From Bacteroidales bacterium (GTDB taxonomy: Bacteria > Bacteroidota > Bacteroidia > Bacteroidales > UBA932), in assembly GCA_017469425.1 (NCBI GenBank), contig JAFUGJ010000032.1, forward strand, positions 1 to 64,000: a stretch of 64,000 nt of DNA. The letters are read 5' to 3'. The notes beneath the pieces are model-generated. The model was given only the letters and a program-made list of their open reading frames with translations. It ran no database searches and was not told the origin of the DNA. Made by a program: the position numbers and the translations under genes. Positions 19,186-27,182 of the stretch are shown here, one piece after another; positions within the stretch are counted from its first letter, which is position 1, and every line of letters starts with the position of its first letter.

Positions 19186-20892
19186 TTACCTTGCTTCAAG
19201 TATTTCGGCGTGGGGAGAATTGGCGACAGCCTCTCTCCACGCCTCCGTATATGGAGGATTGGCAATGCCTGTCGGCGTGCCTTCGTGATAGCGGCTGTGC
19301 TTGAAGCTGCCGTCCTCTTCCTGGGCTTTTACATTGCCGTCGAGATACTTTACGAGCAGCAGCTCTTCCAGTGCCACCCATTTCCCGAACTGTTCCTGGG
19401 CCGTCTGCACGCTGTATTTTGTCATCATCTTGCGGGCTTTGCGGATGCGGCCCTTCTTCACGAGCTTCGCAATCTTTTCATCCATCGCAGGCACGGCGTT
19501 GAACATCTGGTCCTGCTCGAAAGCGTCGATGGCGCAGCGCACCGTGGGAGCCATCTGGTTATACATCTTGTAGCATGCGTTGGCTATGCGGTTGCTGATC
19601 CAGAACTGCGAAGTGACGCTGTAGTGCAGGATGTCGCCATTTCCCACTCTCAGGCAATCGGGAACCTTCGTTATGTTGGCGTAGATGGGGGTGAGGTATG
19701 AAGTGGCCGCATCGTCGGTGCCGAACCATATCAGCGCCCCGGCTTCGTCGGGCAGCCATCCGCGTGCCTGTGCCACGAACCAGAATCCTGTCTGCTGGGT
19801 TGCGATGGCGCGCTCGTTCACATACTGTTTTCCGTTCCACTCGAAGCGCATGGGCCTCCAGCGGTAGGGCAGGGCGTTTCCTCCGGCTCCGATGTCGGTG
19901 GTCATGTCGAGAGGCGTTCCCTCGAAGTGGTCGCGCATCACATCGGCCACATCCTTGGGGGTAATCTTGCGCGAGGGCTTCACGAAGAGGGGCATTTCCC
20001 CGTCGAGTTCGTGCCCGAGGGCATATTCAATCCAGTCGGAAGCGGGGCGGCTCAGCTCAACGCCGTTTTCTTCATAAACAAACTGTCCGTCGCAGAGGAT
20101 GTTGAATGCGCTCCAGGCACGGGCGTCGCAGGCGCGGGCTCCGCCGAAATCAAGGGGATTGTAAGCGTCGCGGAACGAGAATTCTTCATCGTCCCCGTCG
20201 AACCATCCCTGCTCGCGGGCAAAACTGATGACATCGGGTGCGTAGAGGCAGTTCTCGGGGTCGTTCAGGGGGAATCGGGTGATGCGGCATTGGTTGGCGT
20301 GAGCGCAGATATATCCGTCGGGAATCCTGCGTGCCACCCAGACTATGCCCTTGTTGCCGCTGCCTTTCCCCACGAGGTCCATCACCCATGCTTCCTCGGT
20401 GTCGGCGATGCTGAAGGTTTCTCCCTCTGAAGGATAGCCATAGCGGTTTGCGAGCGAGACGATGGTGTCGATGGCGGCGCGGGCGGTGCGGGCCCTCTGC
20501 AGGGTTACATAGATAAGGGAGCCGTAGTCCATGATGCCGTTGGTGTCGGCCTGTTCATCCCGGCCTCCCCATGTGGTTTCGCCGATGATGAGCTGGTGCT
20601 GGTTCATGTTGCCCACCGTCTGGTAGGTGCGCTGTATCTGATGTATTTCTCCGAGGGGCTTGTAGGTATCCCATTCGGTTATCCCAAGCTTGCTTCCGCG
20701 TCCGAATTTCGCCGCAGGGTGGAAGTAAAGTTCACCGTAGAGCTGGTGCGAATCGGCTGCATACGACACCATGCAGGAACCGTCGGCGCTGGCGCCTTTG
20801 GTGACAATCACATTCGAACAGGCATCGGCTTCGGGGCTGATGCAGAGCGCGGCGGCACAAAGCGCCACAAGGGATAAAGACCAAACTTTCAT
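19186..20892 (-). CDS. pepD: C69-family dipeptidase (PepD-like N-terminal nucleophile hydrolase)
   Basis: A 568-residue secreted peptidase of family C69. The signal peptide ends PEADA and the next residue, Cys25 (ACSNVIVTKGAS), becomes the N-terminal nucleophile after cleavage, as in Ntn hydrolases of this family. Other family blocks are YAADSHQLYGEL, QHQLIIGETTWGGR, NGIMDYGSLIYVTLQRA, DTEEAWVMDLVGKG and DIGAGGNALPYRWRPM. It probably splits dipeptides in the periplasm. It is convergent with the GH2 gene (9 bp apart) and divergent from the next gene. Gene symbol by family resemblance only. Confidence 0.9.
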   Translation of the reverse strand: MKVWSLSLVALCAAALCISPEADACSNVIVTKGASADGSCMVSYAADSHQLYGELYFHPAAKFGRGSKLGITEWDTYKPLGEIHQIQRTYQTVGNMNQHQLIIGETTWGGRDEQADTNGIMDYGSLIYVTLQRARTARAAIDTIVSLANRYGYPSEGETFSIADTEEAWVMDLVGKGSGNKGIVWVARRIPDGYICAHANQCRITRFPLNDPENCLYAPDVISFAREQGWFDGDDEEFSFRDAYNPLDFGGARACDARAWSAFNILCDGQFVYEENGVELSRPASDWIEYALGHELDGEMPLFVKPSRKITPKDVADVMRDHFEGTPLDMTTDIGAGGNALPYRWRPMRFEWNGKQYVNERAIATQQTGFWFVAQARGWLPDEAGALIWFGTDDAATSYLTPIYANITKVPDCLRVGNGDILHYSVTSQFWISNRIANACYKMYNQMAPTVRCAIDAFEQDQMFNAVPAMDEKIAKLVKKGRIRKARKMMTKYSVQTAQEQFGKWVALEELLLVKYLDGNVKAQEEDGSFKHSRYHEGTPTGIANPPYTEAWREAVANSPHAEILEAR

Positions 20893-20904
20893 CGCGTATA
20901 TTAC

Positions 20905-20932
20905 TTTGTTACAAATTTAATCATTATTTTTG
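20905..20932. promoter_or_regulatory. Divergent Bacteroidota-type promoters
   Basis: Two -7 elements sit back to back in the 46-bp gap between divergent genes. TATTTTTG at 20,925-20,932 on + has a TTTG at 20,905-20,908, 16 bp upstream (shorter than the usual 19-21). TAAATTTG at 20,919-20,912 on - faces pepD. The + element is only 6 bp from the ATG at 20,939, so that mRNA would be almost leaderless. Confidence 0.4.
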
Positions 20933-20938
20933 CAAGTT

Positions 20939-21358
20939 ATGAAAAATACACACATACTCACCGTTATGCTCGCATTGCTGCTCTGCCCGGTCCTCCGTGC
21001 GCAGGAGCAGCCGCTTACTCCCGAGCAGAGGGAGAAGAAGATGCGCGAGAACATCGATGCGGCGGTCCTGCGTTACGAGAAGGACCTCCGTCTGGAAGAC
21101 TGGCAGAGTTTTTATGTAGATTCCATACTTACGCACAATATCGGCGAACGCAACAAGGAGATGGAAGTCCTTTCGAGCAACAAGGTGGAGAACATGGACC
21201 TCTACACCATGATTGCCGACAAATGGGAAGAAGCCACTTACAATGCGTTCAGGGCAATCCTGAGTGATGAGCAGTGGAACAGATACTTGAAAAGCGGAGC
21301 GGGCCGGAACAAGAAGGCCCGCGACAAGAGGGCGGAAAAACGCTCCGTCGAGAAATAA
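20939..21358 (+). CDS. Small secreted helical protein, unknown function
   Basis: A 139-residue protein with a signal peptide ending VLRAQ. The mature part is charged and helical, starting EQPLTPEQREKKMRENID and ending in a basic tail (KSGAGRNKKARDKRAEKRSVEK). The LTPEQR motif recalls the LTxxQ motif of periplasmic Spy/CpxP-like proteins, but the match is too short to assign. It lies 6 bp upstream of pheS, so it may be co-transcribed. An upstream TTG at 20,930 is open in frame, but the ATG at 20,939 gives a normal signal peptide. Confidence 0.7.
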   Translation: MKNTHILTVMLALLLCPVLRAQEQPLTPEQREKKMRENIDAAVLRYEKDLRLEDWQSFYVDSILTHNIGERNKEMEVLSSNKVENMDLYTMIADKWEEATYNAFRAILSDEQWNRYLKSGAGRNKKARDKRAEKRSVEK

Positions 21359-21364
21359 AAGGAT

Positions 21365-22402
21365 ATGACACAGGAAACAATAGAGAAAGTGCTTGCAGAG
21401 CTGCAGGAGCTCAAGTGCAAGACGGAGAAGGAAATTGAGGAGGCGCGGGTGCGCTTTCTCGGAAAGAAAGGAGAAATTACCGCTCTGTTCGAGGAATTCC
21501 GTTCGGTTGACGGCGACCAGAAACGCATTTTCGGCCGTCCGCTGAACGAACTCAAGCAGAAAGCGATAGCCAAAATCGAAGAACTCAAGGCAGGCGTACA
21601 GCCGGGCGGAGATGCCGAGGGCGGCAAGGACGACCTCAGCCTTCCAGGGCAGCAGTACGAGCTTGGCAGCCGCCACCCCGTTTCTATCGTGCGCCAGCAG
21701 ATTGTAGACATCTTCCGCAAGTTCGGATACGATGTCGCAGAAGGCCCCGAAATCGAGGACGACTACCATGTGTTCGAGGCCCTGAACTTCCCTCCGAACC
21801 ATCCCGCCCGCGACATGCAGGACACATTCTTCGTTTCCGCCGGGCATCTGAATCCGCTGCTGCTTCGCACCCACACTTCTTCTGTGCAGGTGCGTGCAAT
21901 GGAGAAAATGCCACTTCCCATCAGGGTTATCTGCCCGGGCCGTGTGTTCCGCAACGAAGCCATTTCAGCCCGTGCACACTGCATCTTCCATCAGGTGGAA
22001 GGGCTGTATATCGACGAGAATGTCACCTTCGCCGACCTCAAGCAGGCCATCCTTCTCTTCGCCCGTGAAATGTTCGGGGCCGATGCGCAGATTCGCATGC
22101 GTCCTTCGTTCTTCCCCTTCACCGAGCCTTCGGCGGAAGTTGATGTCAGCTGCAACATCTGTCACGGCAAAGGCTGCAACATCTGCAAGGGAACAGGCTG
22201 GCTGGAAATCATGGGATGCGGCATGGTCGACCCCAATGTGCTCGAAGCCTCGGGCATAGATTCCAAAAAGTACAGCGGATTCGCATTCGGCATGGGCATT
22301 GAGCGCATCGCCATGCTCAAATGGCAGGTCAACGACCTCCGCCACTACTTCGAAAACGACCTCCGCTTCCTCCACGAATTCGAAGGAGCCACCGAAGTGT
22401 AG
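21365..22402 (+). CDS. pheS: Phenylalanine-tRNA ligase alpha subunit
   Basis: A 345-residue PheRS alpha subunit that charges tRNA-Phe as an alpha2-beta2 enzyme in the cytoplasm. It has the N-terminal coiled coil (about 1-95), class II motif 2 (MRPSFFPFTEPSAEVDV) and motif 3 (GFAFGMGIERIAMLKW). A cysteine-bearing segment, CNICHGKGCNICKGTGWLEIMGCGMVDPNV, precedes motif 3. Length is normal. This is the only clear housekeeping gene in the window and marks the chromosome backbone. pheT is not adjacent. Confidence 0.97.
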   Translation: MTQETIEKVLAELQELKCKTEKEIEEARVRFLGKKGEITALFEEFRSVDGDQKRIFGRPLNELKQKAIAKIEELKAGVQPGGDAEGGKDDLSLPGQQYELGSRHPVSIVRQQIVDIFRKFGYDVAEGPEIEDDYHVFEALNFPPNHPARDMQDTFFVSAGHLNPLLLRTHTSSVQVRAMEKMPLPIRVICPGRVFRNEAISARAHCIFHQVEGLYIDENVTFADLKQAILLFAREMFGADAQIRMRPSFFPFTEPSAEVDVSCNICHGKGCNICKGTGWLEIMGCGMVDPNVLEASGIDSKKYSGFAFGMGIERIAMLKWQVNDLRHYFENDLRFLHEFEGATEV

Positions 22403-22410
22403 TATCTGCC

Positions 22411-22592
22411 TTCGGGAGAACGCTCCTGCGCGGAGATTTAACGATTGCTGCGCAAAGTTAATCGCCTGATTTTCAACATATTCCTTATAAACTATCGCCG
22501 TATTCGAGCGATAGTTATTTGTTAATTGCCTGATTGTCAAGCATTTGCTTCCGTCTTCGGTTATATTATCAGTTTGTTCATTACGAGATTCC
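22411..22592. repeat. Repeat R1, copy 1
   Basis: About 180 bp closely matching 29,401-29,590 in the same orientation. Both copies start TTCGGGAGAACGCTCCTG, contain the perfect 9-bp inverted repeat AACTATCGC / GCGATAGTT around a 9-nt loop, and pass TTTGCTTCCG before fading out near a CATTAC. No reading frame. This copy fills most of the pheS to TPR-gene gap. It could be a small non-autonomous element or a conserved terminator/operator block. Confidence 0.75.
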
Positions 22593-22639
22593 GCTAAATA
22601 TTGTACGCAAAAAGACAAGTTTTTGTTTATATTTAGGCC

Positions 22640-24283
22640 ATGAAAGCGTTGAAAGCCATTTTGTTGGGTGCGGTAGCCGTGCTGCTTGCCGCCGCGTGCC
22701 GTTCCGGCGATGATGCCAGTTCCCGGATGCACCGGCTGGAGCAGAAACTTCTGGCAAGCCAGCAGGTGGACAGTTGCCTTGTGGAGCTGCGCGACATCAA
22801 TGCCGCCAGCCTCGCCCGCCCGTCTGACCGTGCCCGCTGGTCGCTACTGCATGCCATGGCGCTGGACAAGAACTATATCGACACCACGGATTTGTCGGTT
22901 ATCCAGCCAGCTATTGATTATTACACCAAGTGGTACTGCCCCTCCAGAAGCAAGAAGTTCTACACCTGGTACTACAAAGCCCGCATTGAAGAGAATGCCC
23001 GGCGGTACGACGCCTCCCTCGACAGTTACCTCCATGCCGAGCAGTATATGTGCGCCACCAACGATACTTACAGGACCCGGCTCTATTTCGGATTTGAAAG
23101 AGTGTATGAGATAAGTCTGGACAGGAAAAAAGCATATGATTCTGCGAAAAAAGCTTTATGTTTTTCCTTGCTGTCAGGAGATTCCTATAATTACTCTGTA
23201 GCATTGCTCGACTGTGCATTCTATGCAATTGATTTGGGTAATACGGATGAGGCTGAATCTTTGTTGCAATCATTTGAGAGCCGAAATGAGGATATTCAAA
23301 ATAGTGTTCATTATGGTAGGTATTGCTGGACAAGAATGATGTTCTATTTGCGTGGAAAACCAAGTTGTGTGGATAGTTTAAAAAAATATACTGATTTGGC
23401 GGCACATAATGCATCCGTGAATGAAATGCTTTTATGTTCTCATTCATATTGCATTATGGGTGATTATTCCAATGCTGAAGAAGTAATCTCTCAATTTGAG
23501 TCGATACAGCCTGTTGACAAGAGCAAGCGACAGCTCTACTATCGTATAAAATCGGATATCAGTTTTGCAAAAATGGACTATAAACATGCTTATGAATATC
23601 TGAAGTTATGCCACAGTGAACAGGAACAAATGTATATGGCCAATGTTGATAATGAAATCAGCTCTCTGGCGGAGAGGACACATGGGCAGATTCGTAAGAT
23701 GAAATTTATTATTCTTGGATTAATCATACTGATTGTAGTGTTGGTCATCCTATTTGTATTTGCCGACCGGTTGAGGAAAAGCAGGTATGAATCATTAATG
23801 TTAGGGCAATCGTTGGAAAATATTAAGAAGGAGCATGAAGCATTCCTCTCTTTCTTCTCAGGAGAAGCGCAAGTATATGATGAGGATATATGGAAGGTTA
23901 AAGAGCGTTTGATAGAGATTGTAAAGAATGTCAAGCACTCTCGTACCGGTTTGGGCGAATCTGTGAAAGCTTTATGTGATTTCGCAGGTTCGAGTCAAGG
24001 TGCTAAATGGGTTGCTTTACTATGTAATATATATAGTAGGCGCTTTTATGAAAAACTAAGAGCAAAAGAGCTATCTGATTTTGAAATAGGATATTCAACA
24101 CTACTCACATTACGGCTCCGGGTAAAAGAGGTAGAATGGGCTCTTGGACGCAAGGATTTGTATAATGTCAACTCACGAATCCGCATGAAATTCAATATCC
24201 CGTCGGAATCGAAAGACTTGCCAATCTTTTTGCAGGAATTGTATGTCGAGACTCTAAATGAGAATGCTTTAGGGCTAAGTTAG
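22640..24283 (+). CDS. TPR-containing membrane lipoprotein with C-terminal HTH-like region
   Basis: A 547-residue protein: lipobox LAAAC (Cys20), a helical TPR-like region (about 40-340), one transmembrane helix at about 356-375, a short coiled segment, and a C-terminal part (about 470-547). That part (LSDFEIGYSTLLTLRLRVKEVEWALGRKDLYNVNSRIRMKF) resembles the HTH of Bacteroidota TPR-membrane regulators, though degenerate. Such proteins may transmit envelope signals to transcription; this is inference. The gene is chimeric in base composition: about the first 480 bp are GC-rich like the backbone, the rest is AT-rich. An imperfect TATATTTA element ends 5 bp before the ATG. Confidence 0.65.
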   Translation: MKALKAILLGAVAVLLAAACRSGDDASSRMHRLEQKLLASQQVDSCLVELRDINAASLARPSDRARWSLLHAMALDKNYIDTTDLSVIQPAIDYYTKWYCPSRSKKFYTWYYKARIEENARRYDASLDSYLHAEQYMCATNDTYRTRLYFGFERVYEISLDRKKAYDSAKKALCFSLLSGDSYNYSVALLDCAFYAIDLGNTDEAESLLQSFESRNEDIQNSVHYGRYCWTRMMFYLRGKPSCVDSLKKYTDLAAHNASVNEMLLCSHSYCIMGDYSNAEEVISQFESIQPVDKSKRQLYYRIKSDISFAKMDYKHAYEYLKLCHSEQEQMYMANVDNEISSLAERTHGQIRKMKFIILGLIILIVVLVILFVFADRLRKSRYESLMLGQSLENIKKEHEAFLSFFSGEAQVYDEDIWKVKERLIEIVKNVKHSRTGLGESVKALCDFAGSSQGAKWVALLCNIYSRRFYEKLRAKELSDFEIGYSTLLTLRLRVKEVEWALGRKDLYNVNSRIRMKFNIPSESKDLPIFLQELYVETLNENALGLS

Positions 24284-24368
24284 AAAGATTGTTTATAATA
24301 GGCTGATAATCAATTATGAATCCTGTTGTTGGTTAGAAGAAGAATTAAGAAATGATATGACTTTTGGG

Positions 24369-24376
24369 TATCTTTG
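24369..24376 (+). promoter_or_regulatory. Bacteroidota -7 promoter element
   Basis: TATCTTTG matches TAnnTTTG. It lies 17 bp before the ATG at 24,394 and downstream of the longer in-frame ATG at 24,364, which argues against that upstream start. No good TTG is seen at -33. Confidence 0.4.
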
Positions 24377-24393
24377 TGAAAAACCGCATGGTT

Positions 24394-24789
24394 ATGAAAC
24401 AAATTCTAATCTTAATTATCCTTGCCATGCTGAACGGGTTTTCATGCTTGGCATCAGGTGTAGCCCCAATAGCAGTTTGCGATTCCTCTACTGTTCTTTT
24501 AAGTGGAGGTTCTGGAATGGGTGGAGGGAATAAAGCTCCTCAAGTTGTTCCAATTCAGGCTGCAATACAGTCTTTCGGAGGCTTTACCTTTGTTACAGTT
24601 ACATTCACCGCCACTCTTGGAACGGTTGACATTGACATTACCAATCACACTACCGGCCAGTATTTGCAGGGAGAAATGCTGGCAGTTCCCGGCACCCAGA
24701 GCATTCCAATTTCTGGTGCTCCCGGCTGGTACACAATTTCATTCACACTTCCGGATGGAAGAATTTACGAAGGAGAGTTTGAATTGTAA
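24394..24789 (+). CDS. Small secreted DUF3244-like protein
   Basis: A 131-residue protein with an N-terminal hydrophobic signal segment (about residues 2-25). The mature part is beta-rich and ends with VDIDITNHTTGQYLQGE, GWYTISFTLPDGRIYEGEFEL. This resembles small Bacteroidales DUF3244 proteins, which are often encoded next to C10 proteases, as here (protease start 13 bp downstream). The mature protein could be an inhibitor or chaperone for the protease; this is inference from position. The start at 24,394 is preferred because a promoter element lies between it and the alternative ATG at 24,364. Confidence 0.6.
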   Translation: MKQILILIILAMLNGFSCLASGVAPIAVCDSSTVLLSGGSGMGGGNKAPQVVPIQAAIQSFGGFTFVTVTFTATLGTVDIDITNHTTGQYLQGEMLAVPGTQSIPISGAPGWYTISFTLPDGRIYEGEFEL

Positions 24790-24802
24790 ATGGATTAAAA
24801 AT

Positions 24803-26203
24803 ATGAAAGTAAATGCTGTTATTGTCGTTCTCAATCTTTGTGTTTTATTCAGTTGTGAGAAACTTTACAATCCGCAAGTAGTGAACTTGTCTGAGAAGCA
24901 GTATACCAAACAACAGAGTGATTTCGTCTCTATTGCTGATGTTAAAAAGTACTTTGAAAAAAGTTATGAAACTAAAAGTGACGGCGAAGGATACATTATT
25001 GATGTATATCGTCATAAAAGCACTGGCGACACTTTGTTATACATTGTTAATACTGAGTTTGATGGGTGGAAAATTGTATCCTCAGATCGCCGTACTCCTG
25101 CAATTTTAGCTGAAGGGCCAAGAGGGTCCTTCTCTATTGAAGAAAATCCGTCTGTCGAAATGTGGATTGATTGCTTGGCCGAGGATATTTCAAAAGTACG
25201 CGAATCTGCGGACGAAGAATTATGCTTCAGCGACGCAGAGATATCGGCGAATCGAAATAATTGGTTGCAAATCAAAATAGAGGATGCTCCTATGCGAGAT
25301 GTTGCTGGCCATTGGGAAGAATATGTAACAGGTTCAACTGAAGTGTATGATTCTGTAAAGCATTTTACGCCAAACTGGGATCAGGATAAACCGTATAACC
25401 AATACTGTCCATTAAAGCCTTCAAGTTCAAGTGAAAGAGCACCAGCGGGGTGTGTTGCAATTGCGGGAGCGGGTGTTTTGTATTACCTTCACAATACATT
25501 TGGCGTTCCTGAAGTAATGGTTAGTTCTGGCTTTTGTAGTGGTAATACAAATGGTTATACTCAGCATTTTGACAATGCTTCTGCCGATGTTTGGGATGAG
25601 ATGAATGAATCATACACATACAGCTTATCATATTTGGACTTGCCTGAGGCTTTGATGATAGCACATGTTGGAATGACGATTGGTATGCACTATCGCTCAG
25701 GTTATTCATGGGCACTTCCTGCAAATTTGAGGACTGAGTTGTTTAATGGGTATGGTTTTAATTGCTCTCATGGAGATTATAACGAAAATGTTGTTAAAGA
25801 AAGCTTGGCCAACAATATGCCAGTGATTGTAACCGCTACAGATTTGGCAATACCTATAGATTTTGATATTCATTGTTTTGTTATTGACGGATATAAGAGG
25901 ACACGGACAAAATATACGCATCATCATTATTGGGTACAAGATGAGTTCCCTCCTATTGGAGGTCCGGGAGAACTGATTATATTTGATGACCCCATTCATG
26001 ATCATCCGTCATATGAGACATATTCGTATTCTACACCTACAATAACGAGCATACAGATAAACTGGGGGTGGGCGTCACAGTGGACGAGCGGGATTAATGA
26101 TGGTTGGTACTCGTTAACAGGGGGATGGACTGTCAATAATGGAAAAAAATACGATTATAATCACAATCGAACAATGATTTATGGTTTTTCATTAAAGGAG
26201 TAA
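24803..26203 (+). CDS. C10-family (streptopain-like) cysteine protease, lipoprotein
   Basis: A 466-residue preproprotease. Lipobox LFSC (Cys18). Residues about 35-135 form a Spi-like propeptide (LLYIVNTEFDGWKIVSSDRRTPAILAE, then GSFSIEENPSVEMWID). The catalytic part has Cys217 in APAGCVAIAGAGVLYY, His357 in DIHCFVIDGY, and the Asn420-Trp421 pair in INWGWASQW. These are the family C10 landmarks of SpeB and interpain-type enzymes. The frame is open further upstream into the previous gene, but only the ATG at 24,803 gives a signal peptide. It is probably a surface or periplasmic protease. A serpin gene lies 950 bp downstream. Confidence 0.88.
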   Translation: MKVNAVIVVLNLCVLFSCEKLYNPQVVNLSEKQYTKQQSDFVSIADVKKYFEKSYETKSDGEGYIIDVYRHKSTGDTLLYIVNTEFDGWKIVSSDRRTPAILAEGPRGSFSIEENPSVEMWIDCLAEDISKVRESADEELCFSDAEISANRNNWLQIKIEDAPMRDVAGHWEEYVTGSTEVYDSVKHFTPNWDQDKPYNQYCPLKPSSSSERAPAGCVAIAGAGVLYYLHNTFGVPEVMVSSGFCSGNTNGYTQHFDNASADVWDEMNESYTYSLSYLDLPEALMIAHVGMTIGMHYRSGYSWALPANLRTELFNGYGFNCSHGDYNENVVKESLANNMPVIVTATDLAIPIDFDIHCFVIDGYKRTRTKYTHHHYWVQDEFPPIGGPGELIIFDDPIHDHPSYETYSYSTPTITSIQINWGWASQWTSGINDGWYSLTGGWTVNNGKKYDYNHNRTMIYGFSLKE

Positions 26204-26207
26204 TAAC

Positions 26208-26981
26208 ATGCGGAGAAAAGATATCATTCGAATATTGATTCTTGTTATATCTTGTGTTGCATGTAATAAAGCTGGAACTCCCGGGGCAAAAGAAAAAAGT
26301 TTTATTCCCGGAGATTGCTTGGTGGGCAATACTTTGATATATGATAAGAATGGTGTTAACGATGCAAAAGCCAATTATTATTATGACTATAATGAAGACG
26401 CTATTGTTTTCTGGTTCAGCCTGGACATGAATGTGGAGAAGAAAAGTGTTGCCGACGGATACAGGGATTATAAGTATGTGCCGACAGCGGATACTTTCCA
26501 TTCTTTCGGAACGAACTCATATGTTGTTAAAAATAACTATGAAAGGATATGGGAAGACCTCATATGTTCTTTGCAAACTGAAGTGATGGCCACTTCAGTG
26601 TTTTATAATGGGGGATTGACTTTGACGGCAAACAAGGTCTTCGGGGGGAAGGCTCCAGGAGAGAATCTTGCTTCGTTGTTGGAATTGCGGCCTGTAAATA
26701 GATATGATTATTTTTACAAATCTGGAGGAGTTGTCCGGATTCCTCTGTCGCAGGACTTTTCATATGAGTACATGGTTCCATCGACATTTGCGCTTATGAT
26801 TCCTTGCGGGATATATAAAAGAAAAAATGAGGCGGTTACAATGACTTTGGATATTCCTGTCCGAATTGTTTACTATCTCTCTTGGTTAAATGCAAAGGTT
26901 GTAGATCCGGATATTTCCATGCCGTATAAAGATGAAATTTTACACTGTGAATTTACGATAGGGTCGCGCCTTGCGGAGTAA
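26208..26981 (+). CDS. Lipoprotein of unknown function
   Basis: A 257-residue lipoprotein (lipobox SCVAC, Cys19) starting 4 bp after the C10 protease, so probably in its operon. It is beta-rich with many aromatics (KANYYYDYNEDAIVFWFSLDMN) and ends EILHCEFTIGSRLAE. I do not recognise a family. The position suggests an accessory surface protein for the protease. Base composition is AT-rich like its neighbours. Confidence 0.6.
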   Translation: MRRKDIIRILILVISCVACNKAGTPGAKEKSFIPGDCLVGNTLIYDKNGVNDAKANYYYDYNEDAIVFWFSLDMNVEKKSVADGYRDYKYVPTADTFHSFGTNSYVVKNNYERIWEDLICSLQTEVMATSVFYNGGLTLTANKVFGGKAPGENLASLLELRPVNRYDYFYKSGGVVRIPLSQDFSYEYMVPSTFALMIPCGIYKRKNEAVTMTLDIPVRIVYYLSWLNAKVVDPDISMPYKDEILHCEFTIGSRLAE

Positions 26982-26995
26982 TGGGCAATAGCGTT

Positions 26996-27182
26996 GGGTA
27001 AAATGCCGGATTTCGCCGTAAAAACCTTTTGTTCTTTTGTAAATCAAAAAAATATCTATATTAGTTGTAAACTTCATTGCAATTGATTGATTCTCATTGT
27101 GTCCTGGGCCCTGCAACGAAGTTGTCGGTTATAGTGTAACACAAAAATGTTAGAGGTATGCGAACGCGGATTATTATTTCAG
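26996..27182 (+). repeat. Repeat R2, copy 1 (5' region and first codons of serpin gene)
   Basis: A 187-bp stretch almost identical to 29,664-29,852. It holds the non-coding 5' region, the sequence TTAGAGGTATG with the start codon, and the first eight codons (MRTRIIIS). After the eighth codon the two genes diverge completely: serpin here, an unrelated lipoprotein there. The region contains CTTTTG upstream and TTAGTTG about 25 bp later, a possible but imperfect promoter. Confidence 0.88.

Noticed and set aside
24503..24802. Upstream extension of the C10 protease frame
   Set aside because: It overlaps the DUF3244-like gene in another frame and lacks a signal peptide; the ATG at 24,803 begins a lipoprotein signal.
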